A stretch of 64,000 nucleotides of DNA from Dirofilaria immitis. Its lineage: Eukaryota > Nematoda > Chromadorea > Rhabditida > Onchocercidae. Positions 36,301 to 48,030 of this stretch are shown here, in pieces. The DNA lies in assembly GCA_024305405.1 (NCBI GenBank), contig JAKNDB010000065.1, positions 584,739 to 648,738 of the forward strand. The letters are read 5' to 3'. The notes under the pieces were generated by a model. The model was not told where the DNA came from. It did not search any database and was given only the letters and a program-made list of their open reading frames with translations. Position 1 is the stretch's first letter. Every line of letters starts with the position of its first letter. The translations under genes were made by a program, and so were the position numbers.

Positions 36301-39300
36301 GATATATACGATGAATATGTCGTATATATTTCTATAATTCATAGATACGCATTGTGACTCGTCTAATCATATATATATACGATGAATTTGTCGTATATAT
36401 TTCTCCAATCATAGATACGGATTATGACCCGTCTCTGTTTGTCTAATCATAGATATGCATTATGACCCGTCTAATAATAGATATATACGATGAATATGTC
36501 GTATATATTTGTATAATTCATAGATACGCATTGTGACTCGTCTAATCACATATATATACGATGAATTTGTCGTATATATTTGTATAGTTCATAGATACGC
36601 ATTGTGACTCGTCTAATCATATATATATACGATGAATTTGTCGTATATATTTCTATAATTCATAGATACGCATTGTGACTCGTCTAATCATATATATATA
36701 CGATGAATTTGTCGTATATATTTCTCCAATCATAGATACGGATTATGACCCGTCTCCGTTTGTCTAATCACAGATATGCATTATGACCTGTCTAATAATA
36801 GATATATACGATGAATATGTCGTATATATTTGTATAATTCATAGATACGCATTGTGACCCGTCTAATCATATATATATACGATGAATTTGTCGTATATAT
36901 TTGTATAATTCATAGATACGCATTGTGACTCGTCTAATCATATATATATACGATGAATTTGTCGTATATATTTGTATAATTCATAGATACGCATTGTGAC
37001 TCGTCTAATCATATATATATACGATGAATTTGTCGTATATATTTCTATAATTCATAGATACGCATTGTGACTCGTCTAATCATATATATATACGATGAAT
37101 TTGTCGTATATATTTCTCCAATCATAGATACGGATTATGACCCGTCTCTGTTTGTCTAATCACAGATATGCATTATGACCCGTCTAATAATAGATATATA
37201 CGATGAATATGTCGTATATATTTGTATAATTCATAGATACGCATTGTGACTCGTCTAATCACATATATATACGATGAATTTGTCGTATATATTTGTATAA
37301 TTCATAGATACGCATTGTGACTCGTCTAATCATATATATATACGATGAATTTGTCGTATATATTTCTATAATTCATAGATACGCATTGTGACTCGTCTAA
37401 TCATATATATATACGATGAATTTGTCGTATATATTTCTCCAATCATAGATACGGATTATGACCCGTCTCCGTTTGTCTAATCACAGATATGCATTATGAC
37501 CCGTCTAATAATAGATATATACGATGAATATGTCGTATATATTTGTATAATTCATAGATACGCATTGTGACTCGTCTAATCACATATATATACGATGAAT
37601 TTGTCGTATATATTTGTATAGTTCATAGATACGCATTGTGACTCGTCTAATCATATATATATACGATGAATTTGTCGTATATATTTTTATAATTCATAGA
37701 TACGCATTGTGACTCGTCTAATCATATATATATACGATGAATTTGTCGTATATATTTCTATAATTCATAGATACGCATTGTGACTCGTCTAATCATATAT
37801 ATATACGATGAATTTGTCGTATATATTTCTCCAATCATAGATACGGATTATGACCCGTCTCCGTTTGTCTAATCACAGATATGCATTATGACCCGTCTAA
37901 TAATAGATATATACGATGAATATGTCGTATATATTTCTATAATTCATAGATACGCATTGTGACTCGTCTAATCATATATATATACGATGAATTTGTCGTA
38001 TATATTTCTGCAATCATAGATACGGATTGTGACCCGTCTCTGTTTGTCTAATCATAGATATGCGTTATGACCTGTCTAATAATAGATATATACGATGAAT
38101 ATGTCGTATATATTTCTATAATTCATAGATACGCATTGTGACTCGTCTAATCACATATATATACGATGAATTTGTCGTATATATTTGTATAATTCATAGA
38201 TACGCATTATGACCAGTCTCCGTTTGTCTAATCACAGATATGCATTATGACCCGTCTAATAATAGATATATACGATGAATATGTCGTATATATTTGTATA
38301 ATTCATAGATACGCATTATGACCCGTCTAATAATAGATATATACGATGAATATGTCGTATATATTTCTATAATTCATAGATACGCATTGTGACTCGTCTA
38401 ATCATATATATATACGATGAATATGTCGTATATATTTGTATAATTCATAGATACGCATTATGACCCGTCTAATAATAGATATATACGATGAATATGTCGT
38501 ATATATTTCTATAATTCATAGATACGCATTGTGACTCGTCTAATCATATATATATACGATGAATTTGTCGTATATATTTCTCCAATCATAGATACGGATT
38601 GTGACCCGTCTCTGTTTGTCTAATCACAGATATGCATTATGACCCGTCTAATAATAGATATATACGATGAATATGTCGTATATATTTGTATAATTCATAG
38701 ATACGCATTGTGACTCGTCTAATCACATATATATACGATGAATTTGTCGTATATATTTGTATAGTTCATAGATACGCATTGTGACTCGTCTAATCATATA
38801 TATATACGATGAATTTGTCGTATATATTTCTATAATTCATAGATACGCATTGTGACTCGTCTAATCATATATATATACGATGAATTTGTCGTATATATTT
38901 CTCCAATCATAGATACGGATTATGACCTGCTCTCCGTTTGTCTAATCACAGATATGCATTATGACCCGTCTAATAATAGATATATACGATGAATATGTCG
39001 TATATATTTGTATAATTCATAGATACGCATTGTGACTCGTCTAATCATATATATATACGATGAATTTGTCGTATATATTTCTCCAATTCATAGATACGGA
39101 TTATGACTTGTCTAATCACAGATATCATATACGATGTAATTGTCGATATATAATATGTAATTGTGATCTGTTAATCATAGATACGCATTGTGACTCGTCT
39201 AATCATATATATATACGATGAATTTGTCGTATATATTTCTCCAATCATAGATACGGATTATGACCTGTCTCCGTTTGTCTATAGATACGCATTATGACCC

Positions 39301-41936
39301 GTCTAATAATAGATATATACGATGAATATGTCGTATATATTTGTATAATTCATAGATACGCATTGTGACTCGTCTAATCATATATATATACGATGAATTT
39401 GTCGTATATATTTCTATAATTCATAGATACGCATTGTGACTCGTCTAATCATATATATATACGATGAATTTGTCGTATATATTTCTCCAATCATAGATAC
39501 GGATTATGACCGTCTCGTTTGTCTAATCATAGATATGAACAGATATATAGATGCATATGTCGTATATATTTCTATAATTCATAGATACGATGAATATGTC
39601 GTATATATTTCCAATCATAGATACGGATTGTGACCCGTCTCTGTTTGTCTAATCATAGATATGCATTATGACCCGTCTAATAATAGATATATACGATGAA
39701 TATGTCGTATATATTTGTATAATTTATAGATACGCATTGTGACTCGTCTAATCATATATATATACGATGAATTTGTCGTATATATTTCTCCAATCATAGA
39801 TACGGATTATGACCCGTCTCCGTTTGTCTAATCACAGATATGCATTATGACCCGTCTAATAATAGATATATACGATGAATATGTCGTATATATTTGTCTA
39901 ATCATAGATATGCATTATGACCCGTCTAATAATAGATATATACGATGAATATGTCGTATATATTTGTATAATTCATAGATACGCATTGTGACTCGTCTAA
40001 TCATATATATATACGATGAATTTGTCGTATATATTTCTCCAATCATAGATACGGATTATGACCCGTCTCCGTTTGTCTAATCACAGATATGCATTATGAC
40101 CCGTCTAATAATAGATATATACGATGAATATGTCGTATATATTTGTATAATTCATAGATACGCATTGTGACTCGTCTAATCACATATATATACGATGAAT
40201 TTGTCGTATATATTTCTATAATTCATAGATACGCATTGTGACTCGTCTAATCACATATATATACGATGAATTTGTCGTATATATTTCTATAATTCATAGA
40301 TACGCATTGTGACTCGTCTAATCATATATATATACGATGAATTTGTCGTATATATTTCTCCAATCATAGATACGGATTATGACCCGTCTCCGTTTGTCTA
40401 ATCACAGATATGCATTATGACCCGTCTAATAATAGATATATACGATGAATATGTCGTATATATTTGTATAATTCATAGATACGCATTGTGACTCGTCTAA
40501 TCACATATATATACGATGAATTTGTCGTATATATTTCTATAATTCATAGATACGCATTGTGACTCGTCTAATCATATATATATACGATGAATTTGTCGTA
40601 TATATTTCTATAATTCATAGATACGCATTGTGACTCGTCTAATCATATATATATATACGATGAATTTGTCGTATATATTTCTCCAATCATAGATACGGAT
40701 TATGACCCGTCTCCGTTTGTCTAATCACAGATATGCATTATGACCCGTCTAATAATAGATATATACGATGAATATGTCGTATATATTTCTCCAATCATAG
40801 ATACGGATTGTGACCCGTCTCTGTTTGTCTAATCATAGATATGCATTATGACCCGTCTAATAATAGATATATACGATGAGTATGTCGTATAAATTTGTAT
40901 AATTTATAGATACGCATTGTGACTCGTCTAATCATATATATATATACGATGAATATGTCGTATATATTTCTCCAATCATAGATACGGATTATAACCCGTC
41001 TCCGTTTGTCTAATCACAGATATGCATTATGACCCGTCTAATAATAGATATACACGATGAATATGTCGTATATATTTCTCCAATCATAGATACGGATTGT
41101 GACCCGTCTCTGTTTGTCTAATCATAGATATGCATTATGACCTGTCTAATAATAGATATATACGATGGATATGTCGTATATATTTGTATAATTCATAGAT
41201 ACGCATTGTGACTCGTCTAATCACATATATATACGATGAATTTGTCGTATATATTTCTATAATTCATAGATACGCATTGTGACTCGTCTAATCACATATA
41301 TATACGATGAATTTGTCGTATATATTTCTATAATTCATAGATACGCATTGTGACTCGTCTAATCATATATATATACGATGAATTTGTCGTATATATTTCT
41401 CCAATCATAGATACGGATTATGACCCGTCTCCGTTTGTCTAATCACAGATATGCATTATGACCCGTCTAATAATAGATATATACGATGAATATGTCGTAT
41501 ATATTTGTATAATTCATAGATACGCATTGTGACTCGTCTAATCATACATATATACGATGAATATGTCGTATATATTTGTATAATTCATAGATACGCATTG
41601 TGACTCGTCTAATCATATGTATATACGATGAATTTGTCGTATATATTTCTCCAATCATACATACGGATTATGACTCGTCTCTGTTTGTCTAATCATAGAT
41701 ATGCATTATGACCCGTCTAATAATAGATATATACGATGAATATGTCGTATATATTTCTCCAATCATAGATACGGATTATGACACGTCTCCGTTTGTCTAA
41801 TCACAGATATGCATTATGACCCGTCTAATCATAGATAAGTACGATGAATATGTCGTATATATTTGTATAATTCATAGATACGCATTGTGACTCGTCTAAT
41901 CATATATATATACGATGAATTTGTCGTATTTGTTTG
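30388..41936 (+). repeat. Satellite array, 11.5 kb, 71-bp and 108-bp units
   Basis: Well over a hundred head-to-tail units. The short unit (about 71 bp) runs from one cgtctaatcatatatata block to the next. The long unit (about 108 bp) adds tccgtttgtctaatcacag-type sequence. Every unit contains ATATATACGA, an 8-nt spacer (TGAATATG or TGAATTTG) and TCGTATATAT, a perfect 10-bp dyad. Short and long units alternate irregularly, but blocks repeat: 30961 onward is repeated 1,037 bp later, and a rare cataaatacgcatt variant recurs exactly 1,000 bp apart (32611, 33611). Units near 39090-39200 and 39500-39610 and both array ends are degenerate. No coding potential: open frames inside are unit artefacts. 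Confidence 0.97.
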
Positions 41937-41939
41937 TCT

Positions 41940-42735
41940 GAGAATAGGGATTCAAGAATATCGCAATGCAGATGACGATGATCAAGCTTTGAAACATTTA
42001 AACAAATTACCATCAAGCATGAAGGAAGATACCAAATTTATGTCTCGAAAGATTCCAAACAAAAATTGAGCGACAATTACGGTCTATGTCTCAGTCGACT
42101 TAAAAATATAATTAAGAGACTACAACTCCAATCACTACTCCAGACCTACAATGAAGCAATCAAAGAACAGCACCAGTCAGGTATAATCGAAGAAGCATCC
42201 ACAGAGGCTGAAGTTGGAGTAGTACATTATCTCCCTCATCATGAAGTGTTAACTCCTGGGAAAACCACAACCAAACTAAGAATTGTTTATGATGCATCAG
42301 CACATCATAAGGGTTTCAAAAGTTTAAATGATGTCTTGTACCGAGGTCCTGTAATGTTACCAGACTTAGTAGGAATATTACTACGGTTTCGATTGATGAA
42401 TACTGTAATAACGGCCGACATTGAAAAGGCATTTCTACAATTGGAATTACAGGAAGACGAACGAAATTTTAAAAGATTTCTCTGTTAAAAATGTTAAATG
42501 TAAAAATGTTAAATGTTACGCTTTAAATGAAGTTCCATTTGGAGTGATCTCATCATCTTTCTTATTGACGGCAACATTCAATTATCACTTGGAATACTTC
42601 GGTAGTACACTGGCCTGGGAAATACGAAAAATCTTTACGTAGATAGTGTTACCATATCAGCAAACAACACAGAGGAAGCAAGGGATAAATATGAGGAAAT
42701 GAAAATGATTTTTAAAAAGCCTCTATGAATATTAG
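41940..42735 (+). pseudogene. BEL/Pao reverse transcriptase (broken)
   Basis: Recognisable family blocks are SDNYGLCLSRLKNIIKRLQ, YLPHHEVLTPGKTTTKLRIV, YDASAHHKG, LYRGPVMLPDLVGILLRFR and ADIEKAFLQ, which holds the first catalytic Asp. The frame is lost near 42475, resumes in another frame ([18 protein letters not shown]) and again in a third, where the catalytic box reads LYVDSV at about 42633-42650. The usual second Asp of the box is Ser. An RNA-dependent DNA polymerase in origin, non-functional now. Confidence 0.9.
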
Positions 42736-42940
42736 AAAATTCCTTTCTAACGATAAAGAATTTAATGAACTAATCCCTTATTCCGATCTGAGCAAAACAA
42801 AGAAGAAAAACGTTCTTTGAAATTGCAAAAAGATACTATATGCGTGACATTAAAATCACGGACGGAAAAACACTAACTAAAGGTCTGCTTTACAATTTAT
42901 TGCTTCTCAATATGATCCACTAGGCTTCCTAGTACCTATA

Positions 42941-43537
42941 GTGGTGAAACTCAAATTATTTATCCAACACTTATGGAAACAAAACATTCCATGGGACCAA
43001 TCTTTAAATGGAACTGACAAACAACAATGGGAGAAACATATCAAAGAATGGCCAACACATGTGATAAATCTATCAGGATATGCAACAGATCCCTCACCGC
43101 CTACAGAAGTCCACGTTTTTACGGATGCATCAAAAGTTGCTTATTCTGCTGCTGTTTATATACGAAAAACAAATTTAAGCGACAAACTTGCAAAATCATC
43201 ATTGATCTATGCAAAATCTCGAATCGCTCCAATCAAAGGTATGTCTATACCTAAACTTGAATTACTATCTATGTTATTAGGAGTAAGAGCAGCACAATTC
43301 ACGTTAAAGCAACTAAAAATAAAAGAGCACCGTGTAACAGTATGGTCAGATTCAAAACGCGCTCTTTTGTGGGCCAAACATTATACAAGATTACACCCAC
43401 GTTTCGTACAGAATAGAGTTGACGAGATACTTAAAGCAAGATTTGAATTAAAATATGTACCGAGCGAAAAAAATCCGGTCGATATTGCTACTAGAGGACT
43501 CTCAGCGCTAAGGCTGCGACATAATACTGAATGGTGA
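42941..43537 (+). pseudogene. BEL/Pao RNase H domain
   Basis: A 198-codon open frame. Catalytic acidic residues are visible in order: [19 protein letters not shown] and NPVDIATRG, with typical spacing, so this domain is intact at sequence level. The frame ends where EW is followed by TGA in place of the second Trp of the family's WWNGPKW block; homology (NGPKWLEDKSKWPK) continues past the stop. It would degrade the RNA strand during reverse transcription in an active element. Confidence 0.9.
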
Positions 43538-43580
43538 AATGGACCAAAATGGTTAGAAGATAAATCCAAATGGCCGAAGT

Positions 43581-44044
43581 GTGAGTTTACTTACAAAAGT
43601 GAATGATGAATTTGAACATGTAATCATCGCAAGTCTAACGAAATCTAAAATTCAACCCATTAAAGAAGAGATGATCAAATTCATTAATGCATCCCGCTTC
43701 AGTAATTGGACAACATTAGTAAGAGCAACGGTTTGGGCTCTTCGTTTTATTAAGCGAATCTGTAAAAGAAAGTTATCCTGGTTGAAATCATTGTCTGACA
43801 TGGAAACAGTATGAGTAAAAATTATTATAATATCGCCGAACGTTTATTGTTCCAACAAGCACAGTCGCAGGACTTCATGGAGAAAGATGAGAATAAATGG
43901 AATCTATGTCAAAGCAAAATCGACAACTTATGGAGATCCAATAGTCGGTTAACATACTCTGAACTAGACTGTCGAAGTAAATATCCAATTTATCTTCCAA
44001 ACGACAATCCTATCACTTATCTTGTCATTCAACAATCAACATAA
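43581..44044 (+). pseudogene. BEL/Pao linker before integrase (broken)
   Basis: Two short frames overlap at 43811-43814 (ATGA). They correspond to the helical region between RNase H and the integrase zinc domain (RFSNWTTLVRATVWALRFIK). A -1 shift separates them, and a stop at 44042 interrupts the run into the integrase zinc motif. Confidence 0.75.
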
Positions 44045-44633
44045 TCTCCTACATCATGCAGGTATTTCGCACACTCTATCTGAATTGAGACAAAAATTCC
44101 GGATACCAACGGGAAGAGATGCAGTTAAACGAATAATATCCTCATGTATGGTCTGTAAACGATGGAAGGCAAAACCATTCAAATTACCACCGATGCTCAG
44201 TCTACCAGAATCACGTGTAAAACGATCAAGAACATTTGAACAAGTAGGTTTGGATTATTTGGGTCCCATAGTGATCAAATCCACTACAGCAGTAGCGAAA
44301 AGATGGGTTGCTCTTTTTACTTGTTTTACAACAAAAGTAGTACATCTCAAATTAGTGGAAGATTTATCGGCTGAAAGTTTCGTGCACATTTTGAGGAGAT
44401 TCGTTGCACGAAGAGGATACCTGAAATTAGTCCTGAGTGATAACGCCAGTCAATTTCAACTCACGCTAACTTCACACAAGAGTGCTAACTTCTTAGCTGA
44501 GAAAGTCATGGTTTGGAGAAATACAATACCACGTGCTCCATGGGATGGCGGAGTCTATGAACGAATCACTGGACTTATAAAGGGAGCTTTGAGAAAGGCC
44601 ATAGGAAGAAAACTTCTAAAGGAAAAGAAATAA
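44022..44633 (+). pseudogene. BEL/Pao integrase
   Basis: A 203-codon frame. The zinc domain has HH ([13 protein letters not shown]) and CC (SCMVCKRWKAK). The core carries D (VGLDYLGPI), D (LSDNASQF) and E (APWDGGVYERITGLIKG), so the DDE triad is present. The frame ends in a lysine-rich stretch before a stop. In a working element it would insert the cDNA into host DNA. The domain looks complete here but lacks an intact polyprotein context. Confidence 0.9.
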
Positions 44634-45045
44634 TAACTTTAATAGCAGAAATAGAAGGAATACTCAACATGCGTTCACTAACCTATGTAGGTTACGATGA
44701 TTATCGAATTATACGTCCCATCACTTCATTTCACAAACAGCAGCACTAGATATACCAATTAATTATGATAAGGAGAATGAGGAATATACTCCTTACGCAT
44801 TGAAAACCAAGGACAAATTAATTAAATATTGGACAAACACTCTTCAAACATCAGATATTTTCTGGATATTATGGAAAGATGAATATCTTACAAGTTTAAG
44901 AGGACGTACTCAAAATGAATTGAATTCCCTCAGACTGGTAGAAAAAAGAATACCATGGGAAAATGAAATAGTTTTACTAGTAGAACATGAAGCACCTCGT
45001 GGCAAATGGAGCCTCGCAAAAATAATCAAACTTAATAGAAGTTGA
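44634..45045 (+). pseudogene. BEL/Pao C-terminal DUF5641-like region
   Basis: Short blocks characteristic of the region after integrase are visible: MRSLTYVGYDD, then after a shift FWILWKDEYLTSLRGR, NEIVLLVEHEAPRGKWSLAK. At least one frameshift (near 44710) separates the parts, and a TGA ends the frame at 45045. Confidence 0.75.
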
Positions 45046-45075
45046 GATGGAAAAATAAGAAGTGGAACGATACAA

Positions 45076-46010
45076 ATGTCCAATGGTAAACAACTCAATC
45101 GTTTCACAAGTATGCTTTGTCCTATGGAAATTGATAGCTTCAATAACGATAGCCTAAACAATAAGGAAGAAATCTCAGAAAACAACTCAGAAGGACCAAT
45201 AGCGAACCGAACTAGAAGTTCCAAACGAACTACGATATATGCCAAGAATATTAATAAGATTAAATCCAATATTTTTGCGAAAGCACAAGCACTATCGGTG
45301 GTGACAATGTTATCACCACTAATGATAATGCAGAATACAACTGCCAACAATTGCAAATGGAGCTCCGGAATACCTTTCAACATCCCACAAGGATGGAACT
45401 GCGAAAGAAATTGTCAATCAAAACGTTACATTACATAAAGTGGAAGTATATAAGAGCACTGACATAAGGATACCAGCAACCAAATGTAATAACATTATAA
45501 GAACAGTTTGTACTAAGACTGTTCTTAGACTATCATTCTCAGTAATTTCAGGCGACAAAAATACCTCAGCAATCTCCTCTGTCAAAAAATGCATTTTCGA
45601 AAACAAATAAATGAAATCACATTGATTCAATCTTCCCCAAATAAATGGACAACAAACAACAAAGTGCAATATTCATACGGATGGTGGGGAGCTAAATGTC
45701 AGTCAACAACAAATTTTGTACCAACCGAAGGAGAAATTTCTTAAACAATGGAAAGGGATTAATTTTTAATTTGGACAATAGCAACTACCCCATGGCAAAT
45801 AAGGGATTAATTCGATACTTTATCAAAAAGGACGACTCTCTTTGGCAAGAATTCTCTGAACAAGGACAAGAATTAGAAAATCAATTGGAGAAAGGATTCG
45901 ACCAATTCGAGAAGAGCCTGAAAATCCGTCACTCAAAGTTTCACACTAACTTTTCCTCTCTCCTTCCTTTGGGAGTGTCGCGAATTTCAACATCGCGAAA
46001 CTCCAAATAA
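45076..46010 (+). pseudogene. Env-like remnant of the BEL element
   Basis: Between pol and the 3' LTR lie three or more short frames. One carries a lysine/arginine-rich stretch followed by a hydrophobic, Cys-containing part. The next is cysteine-rich in two different frames around 45480-45700. The last (45696-46010) has a charged C-terminal tail that runs into the LTR. Position and cysteine content suggest the third ORF (envelope-like) found in some nematode BEL elements. It is interrupted by several frameshifts and stops and is not assembled here. The assignment rests on position and general composition. Confidence 0.45.
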
Positions 46011-46443
46011 ATAATAAAAATTTAACATAAAAATAATTAAAAATTATTATCATGAATCATTAGCTTCTATTTACATTTTTCCACACAACATTTTCCCTTG
46101 TTTCCTATGTTGAAGCAATATTTACATTTTTCCACGTTACATTCTCATGTTATCATTTACTGTCTTAAAATTCCAAGTCATTTTCTCAACCATCCAATTG
46201 TGTTAGCTAAACAACCTAACAAACCTTTCTACACGCCCAATTCGTTACTGTTTAAAAACCCTCTAATTTAATAGTCGAATGAGTTACGAATTATCAAAAA
46301 ACTAAATCAATTCTTCAATTCCTCAATTTCATTTTTAAATCATTGTTATTGTTCTTGTTGTTCGTGCGATTATCAATATTATAAACGTCATCCTATTCCT
46401 GTTCTACATGAAGAATAAACCTTATTTCGAATCTGTCGTGACA
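45976..46443 (+). mobile_element. 3' LTR of the BEL/Pao element
   Basis: Starts TGTCGCG right after a purine-rich tttgggag (polypurine-tract-like). The proposed end is CGTGACA at 46437-46443, one transition away from the CGCGACA expected from the inverted-repeat rule and from the solo LTR at 12363-12369. AATAAA lies at 46413. The start is well supported; the end is inferred. Confidence 0.65.
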
Positions 46444-46598
46444 TCGATCCAACCAATTCAACAGAACTAACGCAACATGTCGTATATATCCACATAAATG
46501 CTATATCAAGACGAAATATATTGATGATGAAAATTGTATCTACAAAATCAACATCCCATTTCGAATGCTTCATTTCTCTACGTTATTTCATCCAAATC

Positions 46599-46700
46599 GT
46601 ATACGATGTTGAATGCACGATATCTCAATTATATCTCATCCAACTGGTCAATTTTAGCATAAATGATGCGAGAGTAGTCAATATTGTCAAGATATATTGT
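46599..46700 (+). pseudogene. 5S rRNA-like pseudogene, copy 1
   Basis: gatgttgaatgcacga, then a diverged stretch, then ctggtcaattttagcata match the 5' half of animal 5S rRNA (the GUUGAAUGCACG and CUGGCAAGUUAAGCA blocks). The 3' half is weakly recognisable. Many C-to-T-like changes make it non-functional. It lies upstream of the SL1 RNA gene, as in nematode 5S-SL clusters. Confidence 0.6.
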
Positions 46701-46781
46701 TCTCGAAAAACTTTTTCAATGTTGAATAATTTATTATTGAACGCACGATAATGATATGAGAATGGAGCAAGTATATTCATC

Positions 46782-46885
46782 GGTTTAATTACCCAAGTTT
46801 GAGGTAATTGAATGTTTCGGCCCAGAGTTTATTCTGCTGTGGCTTGAAATAAAATTTTGGAACGTCCAGCATTTGCGGGACAACA
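46782..46885 (+). ncRNA. SL1: SL1 spliced-leader RNA gene
   Basis: 46782-46803 is an exact match to the 22-nt nematode SL1 leader (starts GGTTTAATTACCC, ends AAGTTTGAG) and is followed at once by a GTAATT donor. Downstream comes a C/T-rich stem region and an Sm-binding-like site (aaaattttgga, about 46850-46860), then a short 3' stem (GTCC ... GGAC, 46863-46880) as in other SL RNAs. The length of about 104 nt fits the class. The product is a capped snRNP RNA that donates the leader to mRNA 5' ends by trans-splicing. In filarial and other nematodes SL1 genes sit in 5S rDNA repeats, which agrees with the flanking 5S-like sequences. Promoter elements were not identified. Confidence 0.92.
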
Positions 46886-46970
46886 AATAATGTTATATCG
46901 ACAAGTAATACGATTCTTGGAATTAAACAACTATATCTTATCTAATTTCTCAATTTAAGCAATATTCACC

Positions 46971-47080
46971 GGTTAAACTACTTACAGTTTGAGGTAATTG
47001 AATGTGACGACCCAGAGTTTATTCTGCTGTGGCTTGAAATAAAATTTTGGAACATCATCCTACATTTGTGAGACAACAAG
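46971..47080 (+). pseudogene. Mutated SL1 RNA copy
   Basis: The body (GTAATTGAATGTGACGACCCAG ..., the Sm-like aaaattttggaac, 3' stem) matches the intact gene 189 bp upstream, but the leader has several substitutions and an extra base (GGTTAAACTACTTACAG...). The body is better kept than the leader. It could be transcribed but would donate an altered leader. Confidence 0.8.
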
Positions 47081-47183
47081 CAATGCTATATCAAGACGAA
47101 ATATATTGATGAGGAGAATTGTATATACAAAATCAATATCCCATTTCGAATGCTTCATTTCTCTACGTTATTTCATCCAAATC

Positions 47184-47285
47184 GTATACGATGTTGAATG
47201 CACGATATCTCAATTATATCTCATCCAACTGGTCAATTTTAGCATAAATGATACGAGTGTAGTCAATATTGTTAAGATATTTTGT
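47184..47285 (+). pseudogene. 5S rRNA-like pseudogene, copy 2
   Basis: Part of a ~215-bp direct repeat of 46499-46715 (offset about 588 bp). It carries the same derived substitutions as copy 1, so the decay predates the duplication or the unit is a 5S-derived repeat rather than former rDNA. Confidence 0.6.
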
Positions 47286-47459
47286 TCTCGAAGAACTGAA
47301 TGTTTTTATTTTATACTATATAATACATATATTTTTATATTATAGTATACATATTGTGTATAGTATTTTTATTTTGCAGTATATAATATGATATATAATA
47401 CTATTACTTTATAGTATATAATATTTCTTTTTGTAGTATGTTATACATATATTTTTGTT

Positions 47460-47992
47460 TAGTGGTAGCAAATATTCAAGTGAGATCCTTGAAGACTGAA
47501 ATGGAGAAGGATTTCACGTGAATAGCAGTTGAATGTGATCAGTCGATCCTAAGATATTTGCTAATGCCGTTTAATAAAATCGAGGAGTGGAGAATGTAAT
47601 CCATCTCATAGAGGATTGGCTCTAAGGACTGGGCCGGTCGGGCTGTAATGTGAAGTGAGTATGGTTTAATCCATGCAGTGTAACATTAATGATTTTTTTA
47701 AAAATAAATTCATTAATGAAACTCGGTTAGTGTTCGAACTATCTTTATGGACCGTTATAGCTGTCTATCACATTTATTTCTTTTTTTTTGAAAAAAATGA
47801 ATGTTTAAATTGATACTTCGGCCGGCGTTAAACAGTTAACTTAGAACTGGCACGGACTCGGGGAATCCGACTGTCTAATTAAAACAGAGGAGACAGATGG
47901 CACTTGTGGGCGTTGACTGTCTCTGATTTCTGTCCAATGCTCTGAATATAAAAGTGAAGAAATTCAACCAAGCACGGGTAAACGGCGGAAGT

Positions 47993-48030
<38 letters not shown>

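Larger units (their letters stand above)
41937..46443 (+). mobile_element. BEL/Pao LTR retrotransposon, 5'-truncated and decayed
   Basis: Homology begins directly at the satellite edge in the region just before reverse transcriptase and continues through RT, RNase H, integrase, a DUF5641-like region and env-like remnants to a 3' LTR. No gag, protease or 5' LTR is present: the satellite abuts the truncated end. At least eight frameshifts or stops interrupt the polyprotein (for example at 42069, 42488, 42642, 43537, 43814, 44044, 44633, 45045). It cannot be autonomous. Confidence 0.92.
46499..47300 (+). repeat. Rearranged 5S-SL1 repeat cluster
   Basis: Order: 5S-like unit (46499-46715), SL1 gene, mutated SL1, 5S-like unit (47087-47300). 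The two outer units begin with the same atgctatatcaagacgaaata. The sequence after the first SL1 (aatgttatatcgacaagta) is a diverged stub of that same start, so the ancestral unit was SL1 followed by 5S-like. Confidence 0.75.

Noticed and set aside
30388..41936. Regular repeats resembling a CRISPR array
   Set aside because: The units are contiguous tandem repeats with no unique spacers, in a nematode context.
39436..42069. Open frames inside the satellite (39436-39633, 41887-42069)
   Set aside because: They are translations of the repeat units. The second only gains meaning after 41937, where it enters the BEL element.
44910..45383. 157-codon minus-strand frame
   Set aside because: Antisense of the BEL pol/env-like region, which has clear homology on the plus strand.
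46521..47345. 76- and 79-codon plus-strand frames with nearly the same sequence
   Set aside because: They are the two copies of the 5S-like repeat unit read as protein; similarity reflects the repeat, not coding constraint.
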